Positions 18,718-26,982 of a stretch of 59,033 nucleotides of DNA are shown here, piece after piece (positions within the stretch are counted from its first letter, which is position 1; every line of letters begins with the position of its first letter). Under the pieces are notes generated by a model, which had not been told where the DNA came from, ran no database searches, and worked only from the letters and a program-made list of their open reading frames with translations. The stretch spans positions 1 through 59,033 of the forward strand of contig JAIUPO010000025.1 of NCBI GenBank assembly GCA_020160805.1. The letters are read 5' to 3'. The translations under genes and the position numbers were made by a program. Source of the DNA: Actinomycetota bacterium. GTDB lineage: Bacteria > Actinomycetota > Actinomycetes > Actinomycetales > Dermatophilaceae.

Positions 18718-19719
18718 CTAGCCAGCGGGAAGCAAGCTGGGGAGGATATCCGCGAGGGTCACAACGCCGACTAGGTGGCCGCCGGCGCGGACAGCGACGA
18801 GTTGCGTGCTCGCCTCGCGCATCTGGGCGAAGGCCTCGTGGACAAGGGTCGACCGGTCCAATTCCAGCACCGGGCGGGCCAGCGGCGCGGCGAAGGCACC
18901 GGGGTCCGTGACGCCCAAGGTGTCGCGAACATGCACCACACCGCGCACCGCATCGCCGTCTCGGATGACCACCCGCAAGTGACCGCTGCGGCGGGTCGCC
19001 TCCTGGACATCCGCTACCGTCGCCGACCCCGAGACGGCCGTAATGCCGCCGCCCTGAGGCAGCACATCGCCCAGCGTGATTTCCCCGAGGACGAGGGCAC
19101 GGGTGATGGATGCGCTGTAACTCGCTTCCAGCGCACCGACATTCGCCGAATGCTCGACCAGCGCGCGCAGGGCCTGGGGGTCGCCGGCGATGCTCAGTTC
19201 GTCGACCGGCTGCACCCCGAGCCGGCGCACCAGGGCATTGGCCGCGCCATTGAGGACGCGCAGCATCGGGCGGGTCACGACCATGAAGGCCCGCATCGGC
19301 AAGGCCAGGGTTGTCGCGACGAACTCGGGATGGGCAATGGCCCAGGACTTCGGCGCCATCTCGCCGATGACCAGGTGCAGGAAGGTGACGATGAACAGGG
19401 CGAGAACGAAGGAGACGACATTGGCGCTGCCGTGCGGCATCCCCAGCGTCTCCAGCCACGGGGTGATCGCGTGGTGCACCCAGGGCTTAGTGATGGCGCC
19501 GAGGGCCAGCGTGCACGCGGTGATGCCGAGTTGCGAACCGGCGAGCAGCAGTGTCAGCTCACCGGAACTGCGGACCGCGGCCCGGGCCGATCGCGAGTTT
19601 GCCGCCTTCTCTTCCAGCCGGTGCCGGCGCGCCGCCATGAGCGCGAACTCGACGGCGACGAAGAAGGCCGAGAGCGCGATGATCGCCATGGTGACGACCA
19701 GGACGACGCTGCCGCTCAT
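18718..19719 (-). CDS. CNNM/HlyC-CorC-type transporter, DUF21 and CBS domains
   Basis: Predicted 333 residues. The N-terminal DUF21 (CNNM) transmembrane domain (about 1-175) contains VEFALMAARRHRLEE, GSQLGITACTLALGA and HLVIGEMAPKSWAIAHPE. A cytoplasmic CBS pair follows (about 195-330). The C-terminal CorC_HlyC domain of longer members is absent. Homologues act in magnesium/cobalt export or tolerance. It is the second gene of a tandem pair and overlaps the upstream paralogue by ATGA, suggesting a heteromeric or co-regulated pair. Confidence 0.9.
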   Translation of the reverse strand: MSGSVVLVVTMAIIALSAFFVAVEFALMAARRHRLEEKAANSRSARAAVRSSGELTLLLAGSQLGITACTLALGAITKPWVHHAITPWLETLGMPHGSANVVSFVLALFIVTFLHLVIGEMAPKSWAIAHPEFVATTLALPMRAFMVVTRPMLRVLNGAANALVRRLGVQPVDELSIAGDPQALRALVEHSANVGALEASYSASITRALVLGEITLGDVLPQGGGITAVSGSATVADVQEATRRSGHLRVVIRDGDAVRGVVHVRDTLGVTDPGAFAAPLARPVLELDRSTLVHEAFAQMREASTQLVAVRAGGHLVGVVTLADILPSLLPAG

Positions 19720-21077
19720 CGGGGATCACCGGTCTCGGGCAAGGTGAGCCGCAAGCGGCTTGGCACATAGTGGTCGATCTCGAGGATTTCGACGCGCAGA
19801 GTTCTGGGTGCCTCCTCGGCGATTCCTTCGACGGCGGGCGGCAGGGTGATGTCGACGGTCTGTCCGATCTGGGGGAGTGCCCCGTGTTCCGCGACCACGA
19901 GGCCGGCGATCGTTTCGTGCTCCGCGGCTGGCAGGTCGATATGCAGGGCCCGCTCGATCTCATCGAGATGGACATCGCCGCCGACGATCCAGATGCCGTC
20001 GTCGGGTTTGGGGACATATGCCGGTTCGTCCGGATCGTGCTCGTCCGTGAGCTCGCCGACCACCTCTTCCGCCAGATCCTCCCGAGTGAGGATGCCGGCG
20101 AAACCCCCGTATTCGTCGACAACACAAGCCATTTCGGCGTGCTGAGCAGTGAGTTCGCGAAGAGCTGCCGGGAGGCGCATCGATGCGGGCACAACCAGCG
20201 CGTCACGCATGATGCTCGTGACCGACGCAGCCGGATCGACGGCCGATGGGCTCGGCCCGAGGATGTCGATCAATTGCACAACGCCGAGGATGCGGTCGTC
20301 CTGGTCGAGGACGGGATAGCGCGTGTGCCCGGTTGCCATGAGCGTGCGCACCTCGCCGATCGTGGTGTCGTCGCGCACCACATCGACCCGTGAGCGTGGC
20401 ATCAGGGCGTGCTCGACATCCTGGTTGGGGAAGTCGATGATTCGATCGAGGAGCGCGCTCAACTCCGGGCTGATCGACCCCCGCTCGCGGGACTGCTCGA
20501 CGACATGCTGCAGGTCGATGGCGGTCGCTGAGTGCTCCACATCGTGCACCGGCTCCATGCGCAGCATCCGCAGGAAGAACTCCGCTGAACGGTCGAAGAT
20601 CCAAATCAGTGGCCCCAGCACAGTTAGGTAGATGCGGGTCGAGCGGGCCAGTCGGTCGGCTACCTGCTCCGAGCGGGCGATGGCGAAGTTCTTGGGGAAG
20701 AGCTCCCCGAAGAGCATCTGAACGAAAGTCGAAAAGAGCAGCGCCACAATGCTTCCCAGCGCCAGCGAGATGCCCATGCTGACTCCGCCGCGCTCCACGA
20801 CATCGGCGAGCGCGACGCCGATGAGGGGCTCCGCGACATACCCCACCAGCAGCCCGGTGACCGTGATGCCCAGTTGGGCGCCGGAGAGCATGAATGAGGT
20901 GCGTCGGGTGATGCCGAGCGTGCGTTGTGCGGCGGCGTCGCCGGCGGCAGCGCGCGCGGTGAGGCGGGCGCGGTCGACGGCGAGATAGGCGAACTCCTGC
21001 GCGACGAAATATCCCGTGGCCAGGGTGATGACCAGGACGATGACGACACCGGCCAGCAGTGAAAGGAGAGTCTCCAT
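19716..21077 (-). CDS. CNNM/HlyC-CorC-type transporter, full length
   Basis: Predicted 453 residues. A DUF21 membrane domain (about 1-200) has QEFAYLAVDRARLTARA, SGAQLGITVTGLLVGY and MLFGELFPKNFAIARSE; then a CBS pair (about 220-340) and a C-terminal CorC_HlyC transporter-associated domain (about 355-450, DDGIWIVGGDVHLDEIE). Annotated elsewhere as hemolysin-like, the family is linked to Mg2+/Co2+ homeostasis. GGAG before the ATG at 21077 supports the start. It is the first gene of the tandem pair. Confidence 0.92.
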   Translation of the reverse strand: METLLSLLAGVVIVLVITLATGYFVAQEFAYLAVDRARLTARAAAGDAAAQRTLGITRRTSFMLSGAQLGITVTGLLVGYVAEPLIGVALADVVERGGVSMGISLALGSIVALLFSTFVQMLFGELFPKNFAIARSEQVADRLARSTRIYLTVLGPLIWIFDRSAEFFLRMLRMEPVHDVEHSATAIDLQHVVEQSRERGSISPELSALLDRIIDFPNQDVEHALMPRSRVDVVRDDTTIGEVRTLMATGHTRYPVLDQDDRILGVVQLIDILGPSPSAVDPAASVTSIMRDALVVPASMRLPAALRELTAQHAEMACVVDEYGGFAGILTREDLAEEVVGELTDEHDPDEPAYVPKPDDGIWIVGGDVHLDEIERALHIDLPAAEHETIAGLVVAEHGALPQIGQTVDITLPPAVEGIAEEAPRTLRVEILEIDHYVPSRLRLTLPETGDPR

Positions 21078-21152
21078 GGGGATCTCCAGACTAAGCGAGC
21101 CGCGCTCGCCCTGGGTTCCCGGTGATCGATGAGATCCGGGACACGTGGCCCC

Positions 21153-22133
21153 TCAGGCGACCGGCAGGCCCGCGATATGCCGGGAGGCGAGGTATGCCGC
21201 TCGCTCGCCTGCTGCGCGCAGCGACCCGCCGTCGAGGATGGTTGCCAAGAGGGCGGCTGTCGCCGTGTCACCCGCGCCAGTGGTGCCGGCAATCCGTTCT
21301 GGGACAACCGGATCGATGTGCAACGCGAGGCCAGGGTCGAGGTGGGCGAGCGGGTTGAGCTCGGCGAGACGCTGAGCATCTGCCGTGGTCGCGACGTGCA
21401 GGCCAGCCTCTCCACCGGTGACCATCACGACCGCCGCGCCGAGGCCGATTAGACGCCGCGCCGCCTCCGCGAGCGCCTCCCTGCCGTGCCCCAGGCCCCA
21501 GTGCACGGCGGATTCCAGGTCATCGATGCTCGGGGTGAGAATGTCGGTCGCGGGGGCTGTCACATCCAGGAAGCGCTGCCAGCGCGCGGCATGGGCGGCC
21601 CGATCGGCGGGTGCGACGGTCGGCTCGACGGCCAGATCGACCGAGGTGACCACGCCGCGCGCGTGAGCGGCCTCGAAGAGTCGACGCAACGGCATACCGT
21701 CCTCGGCGCTGAGCGCGGGCAGCAGGTTCGGGTAGCCGATATGCACCAGGTCAACGCCCTCCAGCTCGAGGGCCGTCCCGTCGAAGAGGTCGTTGCAGCC
21801 GGTGTGATGCCAAAAGGTGCGATCCTGCCCGGGGGGCTGCAAGACGATGGAGTATGACGTGGCCCCCTCCACCTCGACCATGCGGGAGGCGTCGAGTCCC
21901 TTGCGCGCCAACAACTCTCGTTGCACTCCGGCGAGCGAGTCGTTGCCGCTGGCGGCGGCGAGCAGGATATCGATCCCCAACGCGGCCAGTGCGGCGCCGG
22001 TGGTATGCACAGCGCCCCCGAGCCGCACCTGCATGGGCCCGATGAGATAGAGCGCGCCAGGGTCATGCCCGGGGTCATCATCGAGGGCCGGGATGAAGTC
22101 CAGGCACAGATGCCCGGCGACCAGCACCCGCAT
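21153..22133 (-). CDS. PfkB-family carbohydrate kinase
   Basis: Predicted 326 residues from the ATG at 22133, preceded by AGGAGGA; upstream in-frame codons run into the divergent promoter and are not coding. Ribokinase-fold landmarks: VRLGGAVHTTGAALAALG, IDDLESAV, VMVTGGEAGLHV and the catalytic GTTGAGDTATAAL (about 280-292). It phosphorylates an unknown sugar. The neighbour transcribed divergently is a LacD-like aldolase, so the product is probably a ketose bisphosphate or sulfo/deoxy analogue cleaved by it. No transporter is nearby. Confidence 0.88.
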   Translation of the reverse strand: MRVLVAGHLCLDFIPALDDDPGHDPGALYLIGPMQVRLGGAVHTTGAALAALGIDILLAAASGNDSLAGVQRELLARKGLDASRMVEVEGATSYSIVLQPPGQDRTFWHHTGCNDLFDGTALELEGVDLVHIGYPNLLPALSAEDGMPLRRLFEAAHARGVVTSVDLAVEPTVAPADRAAHAARWQRFLDVTAPATDILTPSIDDLESAVHWGLGHGREALAEAARRLIGLGAAVVMVTGGEAGLHVATTADAQRLAELNPLAHLDPGLALHIDPVVPERIAGTTGAGDTATAALLATILDGGSLRAAGERAAYLASRHIAGLPVA

Positions 22134-22154
22134 ACGTCCTCCTCCTGCGCCCAA

Positions 22155-22188
22155 GGTCAACAGTCGTGGGTCAACGCCCGTGGTCAAC
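22155..22188 (+). promoter_or_regulatory. Three GGTCAAC direct repeats in a divergent promoter
   Basis: GGTCAAC occurs at 22155, 22169 and 22182 (spacing 14 and 13 bp); an inverted partial copy GTTGAC lies at 22213-22218. The array fills the 93-bp gap between the divergent PfkB and LacD-like genes and is a likely operator for an unidentified regulator. Confidence 0.5.
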
Positions 22189-22226
22189 CCTGCCAATCTA
22201 GCGACGCCTGGTGTTGACTGGCAGAC

Positions 22227-23213
22227 ATGACCACCACCCCCGATGTCGGCCTCCAGCGGCGCCTTTCTCGGATCTGTGACCGGGACGGCCTGATCCGCAC
22301 GGCGGCGATCGATCACCCGGAGAACTACGACCTGCTCTTCGACGCGGACCTGTCGCGGGTGGACTTTGCGGAGGTCGTCGACTCCAAGCTCGACCTGATT
22401 GCGGCGATGTCCGGGCACGCCAGTTCGGTGCTGCTCGATCCTCGGTCATCGGTCGGGCAGGCGATCGTCAGCGGCGCCGTCCCGGGCGATGTCGGCATCC
22501 TGTCGGGGCTGGAAGCGCTGTATTACCAACCAGATTCGGGCGGCTTCGAGCCGCGCCTGGCGCTGAAGGAGGGGTGGGGTCCGGAGCGGCTCGCCGACCT
22601 CGGCATCGACGCGGCGAAACTGGTCGTCTTCCACCGGCACCTCGATGAGGACGCGGTCGCTGAGAAGGTTGCCATCGTCTCCGATGTCGCCCGCCGCTGC
22701 CACGACCTGCATCTGCCGCTCGTCGTCGAGCCGCTGTGGTATCCCGCGGCCTGGGAGGACCCCACTGATCCGGCGATCCGCGCGCAGCGCACCGAGAGCG
22801 TCATCTCGTCCGCGGCCATCTTCAAGGCGGCTGGCGCCGACATCATGAAGGTCGAGTTCCCCGTCGATCTGGCCGCTCAGGGCGAGCAGGCGGATGCGGC
22901 GACCGCGCGCCTGGCCGAGGCGTGCGCCGGCACCTGGGTGCTCCTGTCTGCGGGCGTCACCTTCGATGGCTTCCTGCAGCAGGTCGAGGTCGGCGTGCGC
23001 CACGGCTGCAGCGGCTTCATGGCCGGCCGGGCGATCTGGGGCGATGGCGTCGGCCGCTTCGATGCCGACCGCCGCGCCGCCGGCGTCCGCACCGCCTGCG
23101 AGCGCCTCGACAAGCTCACCGACGTTCTCCACCGCCGCCCCAATCCGGCATACACCTCCGTCCCCCGCGACGCCGCCCCCGCCGTCATCGGCCCCGACTG
23201 GTACCACGGCTAG
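22227..23213 (+). CDS. LacD-like class I aldolase (tagatose-bisphosphate/sulfofructose-phosphate type)
   Basis: Predicted 328 residues. The TIM-barrel LacD/YihT pattern is visible: TAAIDHPENYDLLF, SVLLDPRSSVGQAI, AAKLVVFHR, LPLVVEPLWYP and a probable Schiff-base lysine in ADIMKVEFPVDL. Later segments VLLSAGVTFDGF and GFMAGRAIWGD match the phosphate-binding end of the barrel. The family cleaves tagatose-1,6-bisphosphate or 6-deoxy-6-sulfofructose-1-phosphate to DHAP and a three-carbon aldehyde. The divergent PfkB kinase is the probable source of substrate. Which ketose is used cannot be decided from sequence. Confidence 0.82.
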   Translation: MTTTPDVGLQRRLSRICDRDGLIRTAAIDHPENYDLLFDADLSRVDFAEVVDSKLDLIAAMSGHASSVLLDPRSSVGQAIVSGAVPGDVGILSGLEALYYQPDSGGFEPRLALKEGWGPERLADLGIDAAKLVVFHRHLDEDAVAEKVAIVSDVARRCHDLHLPLVVEPLWYPAAWEDPTDPAIRAQRTESVISSAAIFKAAGADIMKVEFPVDLAAQGEQADAATARLAEACAGTWVLLSAGVTFDGFLQQVEVGVRHGCSGFMAGRAIWGDGVGRFDADRRAAGVRTACERLDKLTDVLHRRPNPAYTSVPRDAAPAVIGPDWYHG

Positions 23214-23248
23214 CGCCACCCGGCGACGGCGCGGGCCCAGTCACACGC

Positions 23249-23347
23249 GTCACTCATTTCTCTCCGGATGCCGGAAACTTGAGGTTCACCCCACTTTCTA
23301 GGCGGGGTGAACCTCAACCTTTCGGCATCCGGAGAGAAATGGGTGAC
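23249..23347. repeat. Palindromic repeat family A, copy 2 (inverted relative to copy 1)
   Basis: Arms 23249-23292 and 23304-23347 (44 nt, four mismatches) flank an 11-nt loop ACTTTCTAGGC, exactly the reverse complement of the central loop bases of copy 1. The element lies between the convergent LacD-like and deacylase-like genes. Arms are longer but less perfect than in copy 1. Confidence 0.88.
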
Positions 23348-23370
23348 ATCCCAGCCCCAGTAGCGCCGCG

Positions 23371-24321
23371 CTATTGGGCGATGTGGACGAGGGCGTCGCC
23401 GGAGTTGACGAGGGGGGTTTGGGCGCGGCCGATGACGATGCCCGCGCGGTCGGCGCGGACCAGGCGCACGGTCTTGCCGAAGGAGTCGGTCAGGACGCCG
23501 AGCCGCTGGCCGATGCTGACATGTTGACCGAGGTCGACATCGAGCATCAAGATCCCGGTATTGCGGGCACGCACCCAGCCGCTGGTGCGGCACTCCTGAT
23601 TGGCGCCGTCCGGCACCGCGTCCGCGCCATCGATCATGTTCAGGGCGGCAAGCACCCGGCGCACGCCGGCCACGCCTGCCGCGACCGCCCAGTCGTCCAT
23701 GCGCCACGACTCGCCGGCCTCATAGAGCAGCACCCGGCATCCGACCTCGCGGGCCGCTGCGCGCAGTGAGCCGTCGCGCAACTTGGCGTGGTACATCACC
23801 GGAGCCCCGAAAGCCTCTGCCAGAGAACGGGTCTCAGGATCGTCCAGGTCGCCGCGGACCTGCGGCAGGTTGGTGCGTCCGAAGGCGCCGGTATGCAGAT
23901 CGATCCCGACACTCCCTTTGCGGATCACCTCGGTCATCAGCAAGTGGGCAATCCGACTGGCGAGCGAGCCCCGGGCCGATCCGGGGAAGGAGCGGTTCAG
24001 ATCGCGCCGGTCGGGCAGATAGCGGTCACCGGCCATGAACCCGAGCACATTAACGATCGGCACGGCGACGAGGGTGCCGCGAAAAGTCTTGGGGGACAAC
24101 GACGTCAGCACTTCCCGGATGACCTCGATGCCGACGACTTCGTCGCCATGCGTCGCGGCCGTGAGCCACACGACCGGACCGTCCTCGCGGCCGTGAACAA
24201 TCCGGACTGGCACGCTGACTTCCGCCCCGGTGACCATCCGCGTGATGGGCAGGCTCAACTCCCGGGTGGTGCCGGCTCGCATACGGACACCACCGATGGG
24301 GAAGGACTCGCGCAGCGGCAT
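23371..24321 (-). CDS. Succinylglutamate desuccinylase/aspartoacylase-family protein
   Basis: Predicted 316 residues. Zinc carboxypeptidase-like motifs of the AstE/AspA family: THGDE (about 57-61) with metal ligands, DLNRSFPG and DLHTGAFG (third ligand), plus a C-terminal beta-rich domain (about 235-316) ending DRAGIVIGRAQTPLVNSGDALV. The family hydrolyses N-acyl or N-terminal amide bonds of small substrates. It sits three bases downstream of the RimB-type protease and next to divergent rimK, an arrangement I recall from other bacteria. It may remove or recycle glutamyl caps; this is inference. Confidence 0.88.
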   Translation of the reverse strand: MPLRESFPIGGVRMRAGTTRELSLPITRMVTGAEVSVPVRIVHGREDGPVVWLTAATHGDEVVGIEVIREVLTSLSPKTFRGTLVAVPIVNVLGFMAGDRYLPDRRDLNRSFPGSARGSLASRIAHLLMTEVIRKGSVGIDLHTGAFGRTNLPQVRGDLDDPETRSLAEAFGAPVMYHAKLRDGSLRAAAREVGCRVLLYEAGESWRMDDWAVAAGVAGVRRVLAALNMIDGADAVPDGANQECRTSGWVRARNTGILMLDVDLGQHVSIGQRLGVLTDSFGKTVRLVRADRAGIVIGRAQTPLVNSGDALVHIAQ

Positions 24322-24324
24322 CGG

Positions 24325-24801
24325 TCACCGCCCCCAGTTGCGCTGGCGGGTCGCGCGGCGGGGGCGCGGCCCGGCATACGACTGGGCGGGGTCGATGAGG
24401 AAGCCTTGGGAAAGGGCCTCGCGTCCGAGCAGCATCCGGAACCCCATCTCGTCGCGTTTCGACAGCGTCATTTCGACGGTCATCCGCCGACCCACCAAGC
24501 GCACGACCATGGGGACCGCGATGCGCTCCTCTTCGTGTCCCGAGGAGCTGCGCACGATCCGGCGGTCCAGGATCGGGGAGGTGACGACGATCGCCTCGTC
24601 GTCGCGACGCTGCCAGGGGTGGATGGCGAAGCGGACCCACTCCGCGCCGCCGCGCTCGAATGGCTCGATATCGAAGGCATGGATGGCGGAGGACTTGGCG
24701 CCGGTGTCGAGCTTGGCCTTGATCCAGCGAACCTTCGCCTTGGGCAATGAGACCCATTCGCGCCAGCCCGCGACGGTGGAAGGATGGTCCGGTTCGAGCA
24801 C
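24325..24801 (-). CDS. RimB-type retropepsin-like protease (ATP-dependent zinc protease family)
   Basis: Predicted 158 residues from a GTG at 24801; longer starts would overlap the divergent rimK start. The core KAKLDTGAKSSAIHA carries a DTGA aspartic-protease-like signature, followed by RRIVRSSSGHEEERIAVPMV and FRMLLGREALSQGFLIDP. The family was named zinc protease but the motif is retropepsin-like; RimB homologues work with RimK on glutamylated ribosomal protein S6. Here it is transcribed divergently from rimK with about 26 bases between starts, and directly upstream of the deacylase-like gene, supporting a joint pathway. Confidence 0.85.
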   Translation of the reverse strand: MLEPDHPSTVAGWREWVSLPKAKVRWIKAKLDTGAKSSAIHAFDIEPFERGGAEWVRFAIHPWQRRDDEAIVVTSPILDRRIVRSSSGHEEERIAVPMVVRLVGRRMTVEMTLSKRDEMGFRMLLGREALSQGFLIDPAQSYAGPRPRRATRQRNWGR

Positions 24802-24827
24802 TCGCCCATCCTCGCAGGAAGCCCCGC

Positions 24828-26012
24828 ATGAAACTCGCGATCTTGTCGCGCGCCCCACGCTCCTATACGACGGCGCGGTTGCGCACCGCCGCCTTCGACC
24901 GCGGCCACCAGGTCAAGGTGCTAAACACGCTGCGCTTCGCGATCGACCTTTCGACGGCCGAGCCGGATCTGCAATTCCGCGGACGGCCGCTGTCGCACTA
25001 TGACGCGATCCTGCCGCGTATCGGCAACTCCGTGACCTATTTCGGCACCGCCGTGGTGCGGCAGTTCGAGCAGATGGACGTGTATACGCCGAATACCGCT
25101 AATGGGATTGCCAATTCGCGCGACAAGCTCCGCGCGACACAGATCCTCTCGCGCCACAACATTGGTATGCCGCCCACCACCTTTGTCCGTGATCGCGCCG
25201 ATGTCATCCCGGCCATCGAGCGCGTCGGTGGCGCCCCGGTGGTCCTGAAATTGCTCGAAGGAACCCAAGGCATCGGCGTCATCCTCGCCCCGTCGCTCAA
25301 GGTCGCTGAGGCCATCATCGAGACGCTGCAGAGCACCCGGCAAAACGTCCTCATCCAGCGCTTCGTTAGCGAGAGCCGGGGCCGCGACATCCGCGCCCTC
25401 GTCGTCGGCGACCGGGTCGTCGCGGCGATGCGCCGGGTCGCCAAGGGCGATGAGTTCCGCTCTAACGTCCACCGCGGCGGGTCCACGGAGGCGGTCACGC
25501 TCGATCCGGCATACGAAGAGACGGCAGTGCGCGCGGCGCAGATCATGGGACTGCGCGTCGCCGGCGTCGACATGCTGGAGGGTCAGGACGGGCCACTGGT
25601 CATGGAGGTCAACTCCTCACCCGGCCTCGAAGGCATCGAAGGCGCCACCAAACTCGACATCGCCGGCGCGATCATCGACTTCATCGACAACCAGGTCGCC
25701 TTCCCCGAGATTGATGTGCGCCAGCGCCTGACCGTGTCCCGGGGGTATGGCGTGGCCGAGATTGTCGTGCACGCCGCCTCCGAGCTGGTCGGCGGGCCGC
25801 TCGCCGAGTCGGGTTTGCGCGACAAGGATGTCACCGTCCTGACCCTGCATCGCGGGCCGCGCGTCATACCCAACCCCCGCCCGGGACTGGCGCTCGAGGA
25901 TGGGGACCGGCTGCTGTGCTTCGGCAAGCTGGAGGAAATGCGCTCGATGATCCCGGCCCGCCGGCCGCGGCGGGTCAAGAAACTGCCCCGCACGCCGATC
26001 CACGAGGCCTGA
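24828..26012 (+). CDS. rimK: RimK-type alpha-L-glutamate ligase fused to a TrkA-C domain
   Basis: Predicted 394 residues, about 95 longer than E. coli RimK. Residues 1-300 are the ATP-grasp ligase: MKLAILSRAPRSYTTARL, APVVLKLLEGTQGIGVIL, RDIRALVVGDRVVAAM and the Mg-binding VMEVNSSPGLEGIE. Residues about 305-385 (AEIVVHAASELVGGPLAESG, PGLALEDGDRLLCFG) match an RCK_C/TrkA-C ligand-binding domain as found in potassium-channel regulators. RimK adds glutamates to the S6 C-terminus or to small molecules. The additional domain suggests allosteric control by an ion, nucleotide or redox ligand. It is divergent from rimB. Confidence 0.93.
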   Translation: MKLAILSRAPRSYTTARLRTAAFDRGHQVKVLNTLRFAIDLSTAEPDLQFRGRPLSHYDAILPRIGNSVTYFGTAVVRQFEQMDVYTPNTANGIANSRDKLRATQILSRHNIGMPPTTFVRDRADVIPAIERVGGAPVVLKLLEGTQGIGVILAPSLKVAEAIIETLQSTRQNVLIQRFVSESRGRDIRALVVGDRVVAAMRRVAKGDEFRSNVHRGGSTEAVTLDPAYEETAVRAAQIMGLRVAGVDMLEGQDGPLVMEVNSSPGLEGIEGATKLDIAGAIIDFIDNQVAFPEIDVRQRLTVSRGYGVAEIVVHAASELVGGPLAESGLRDKDVTVLTLHRGPRVIPNPRPGLALEDGDRLLCFGKLEEMRSMIPARRPRRVKKLPRTPIHEA

Positions 26013-26038
26013 GCGCGAGACCCGTGGCCCGTCCGCGG

Positions 26039-26097
26039 TCGAGTTCGGGAAACACGCCGATGCTGGGAGGCGTGCATCGGCGTGTTCCCGAACTCGA
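26039..26097. repeat. Palindromic repeat family B, copy 1
   Basis: Arms 26039-26063 and 26074-26097 share the core CGAGTTCGGGAAACACGCC with its complement; the right arm lacks one T. The 10-nt loop separates them. It lies between convergent rimK and the PIN toxin gene. Other copies are at 26867-26926 and 43513-43576. Confidence 0.88.
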
Positions 26098-26125
26098 CGG
26101 GGGTTGGGTGCTGGGAGGGGTCTCG

Positions 26126-26551
26126 TCAGGTCGCGTAACTCCATGGGTTGATGAGGGGCACACCCATGGGTATGAAGTCGGAGACATTGCGGGTCACAAC
26201 CGTCAGCCCGTGCACGGCGGCGGTGGCGGCGATGAGCGCGTCGCGTTCGAGTCGCGGGTCGGGCACGTGGAGCCACGCCGCGCGTCGCACCTCGGCCACG
26301 CCGATCGCCATGATCCTCCCGGAGAACACATCCAGGACTTCATCCTCAAGCCAGAGCGTCAACCGAGCAGCTTGAGCCGCGTCGCGTCGACTCAACCGCG
26401 CAATTCCTACCTCAAGCTCAAGGATGGTCACGGTCGAGAGATAGAGGTCGGACGCCTCCCTGGCTCCCACCCAGGCGCGCACGGCTCCATCGGCCCGTGC
26501 CCGGGGCTTGCGGAGTTCGCTGACGACGTTCGTGTCGAGCAGATAGCTCAC
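26126..26551 (-). CDS. PIN-domain toxin (VapC/FitB type)
   Basis: Predicted 141 residues. MSYLLDTNVVSELRKP holds the first catalytic Asp, LYLSTVTILELEVGIARL the Glu, and RDALIAATAAVHGLTVVTRN with DF the C-terminal acidic cluster. This is the FitB-like VapC branch. It overlaps its antitoxin by ATGA and lies downstream of it. It probably cleaves RNA when the antitoxin is degraded. It is not closely similar to the other PIN protein at 16509-16952. Confidence 0.9.
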   Translation of the reverse strand: MSYLLDTNVVSELRKPRARADGAVRAWVGAREASDLYLSTVTILELEVGIARLSRRDAAQAARLTLWLEDEVLDVFSGRIMAIGVAEVRRAAWLHVPDPRLERDALIAATAAVHGLTVVTRNVSDFIPMGVPLINPWSYAT

Positions 26552-26787
26552 AGCGTGGGGACGGTCAGGTCAAGGCGAACGGGCTCGAACTCGATCTCGA
26601 GATCGTCGTCCATGCTCAACCGATCAACGAGGCTCCCGCCGGCCCCAATCAGCCTGCGGTACTCCGCGATCGAGAGCAGGATGAACGACGGCTCACCCCG
26701 ATCGGTAATGACGACTGGGCCATGGGCTGCGTGCCTCTTGGCCGCGCTGACATCACGGTTAAACTCGCGCGCGCTCATCGTCGTCAT
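26548..26787 (-). CDS. Phd/YefM-type antitoxin
   Basis: Predicted 79 residues. MTTMSAREFNRDVSAAKRHA followed by GPVVITDRGEPSFILLSIAEYRRLI is the classical Phd/YefM DNA-binding and dimerisation fold; the C-terminal acidic tail (DDDLEIEFEPV) should bind the PIN toxin. An AAGGGGG stretch upstream is the likely ribosome-binding site. Phd-family antitoxin with a PIN toxin is a common hybrid pairing. A palindrome upstream is a candidate autoregulatory site. Confidence 0.88.
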   Translation of the reverse strand: MTTMSAREFNRDVSAAKRHAAHGPVVITDRGEPSFILLSIAEYRRLIGAGGSLVDRLSMDDDLEIEFEPVRLDLTVPTL

Positions 26788-26802
26788 GGCAGCCCCCTTG
26801 TC

Positions 26803-26812
26803 GGTACGTACC
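26803..26812. promoter_or_regulatory. GGTACGTACC palindrome with tandem CCTA repeats, candidate antitoxin operator
   Basis: GGTACGTACC (26803-26812) is a perfect 10-bp palindrome 16 bases upstream of the antitoxin start. It is followed by CTACCTACCTAACCTAG (26812-26828). Two overlapping GTAC tetramers here stand out because GTAC is otherwise rare in the window. Confidence 0.4.
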
Positions 26813-26866
26813 TACCTACCTAACCTAGTGCATCCAGTACGCCAGGCGACCGTTCCGGCATACCCA

Positions 26867-26926
26867 TCGAGTTCGGGAAACACGCCGGCGCGAGGGGTGC
26901 GCGCTCGGCGTGTTTCCCGAACTCGA
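26867..26926. repeat. Palindromic repeat family B, copy 2
   Basis: Perfect 21-nt arms (26867-26887 and 26906-26926) containing CGAGTTCGGGAAACACGCC; an inner GCGC/GCGC stem extends the hairpin. It lies 56 bases downstream of the NDH-2 stop on the minus strand and upstream of the antitoxin promoter, so it could terminate the NDH-2 transcript. Confidence 0.88.
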
Positions 26927-26982
26927 CGGGGTTAGGGGGCTGCGATGGGGTTGCGGGACTTGCCACGAGTGTCAGGAAGGCG

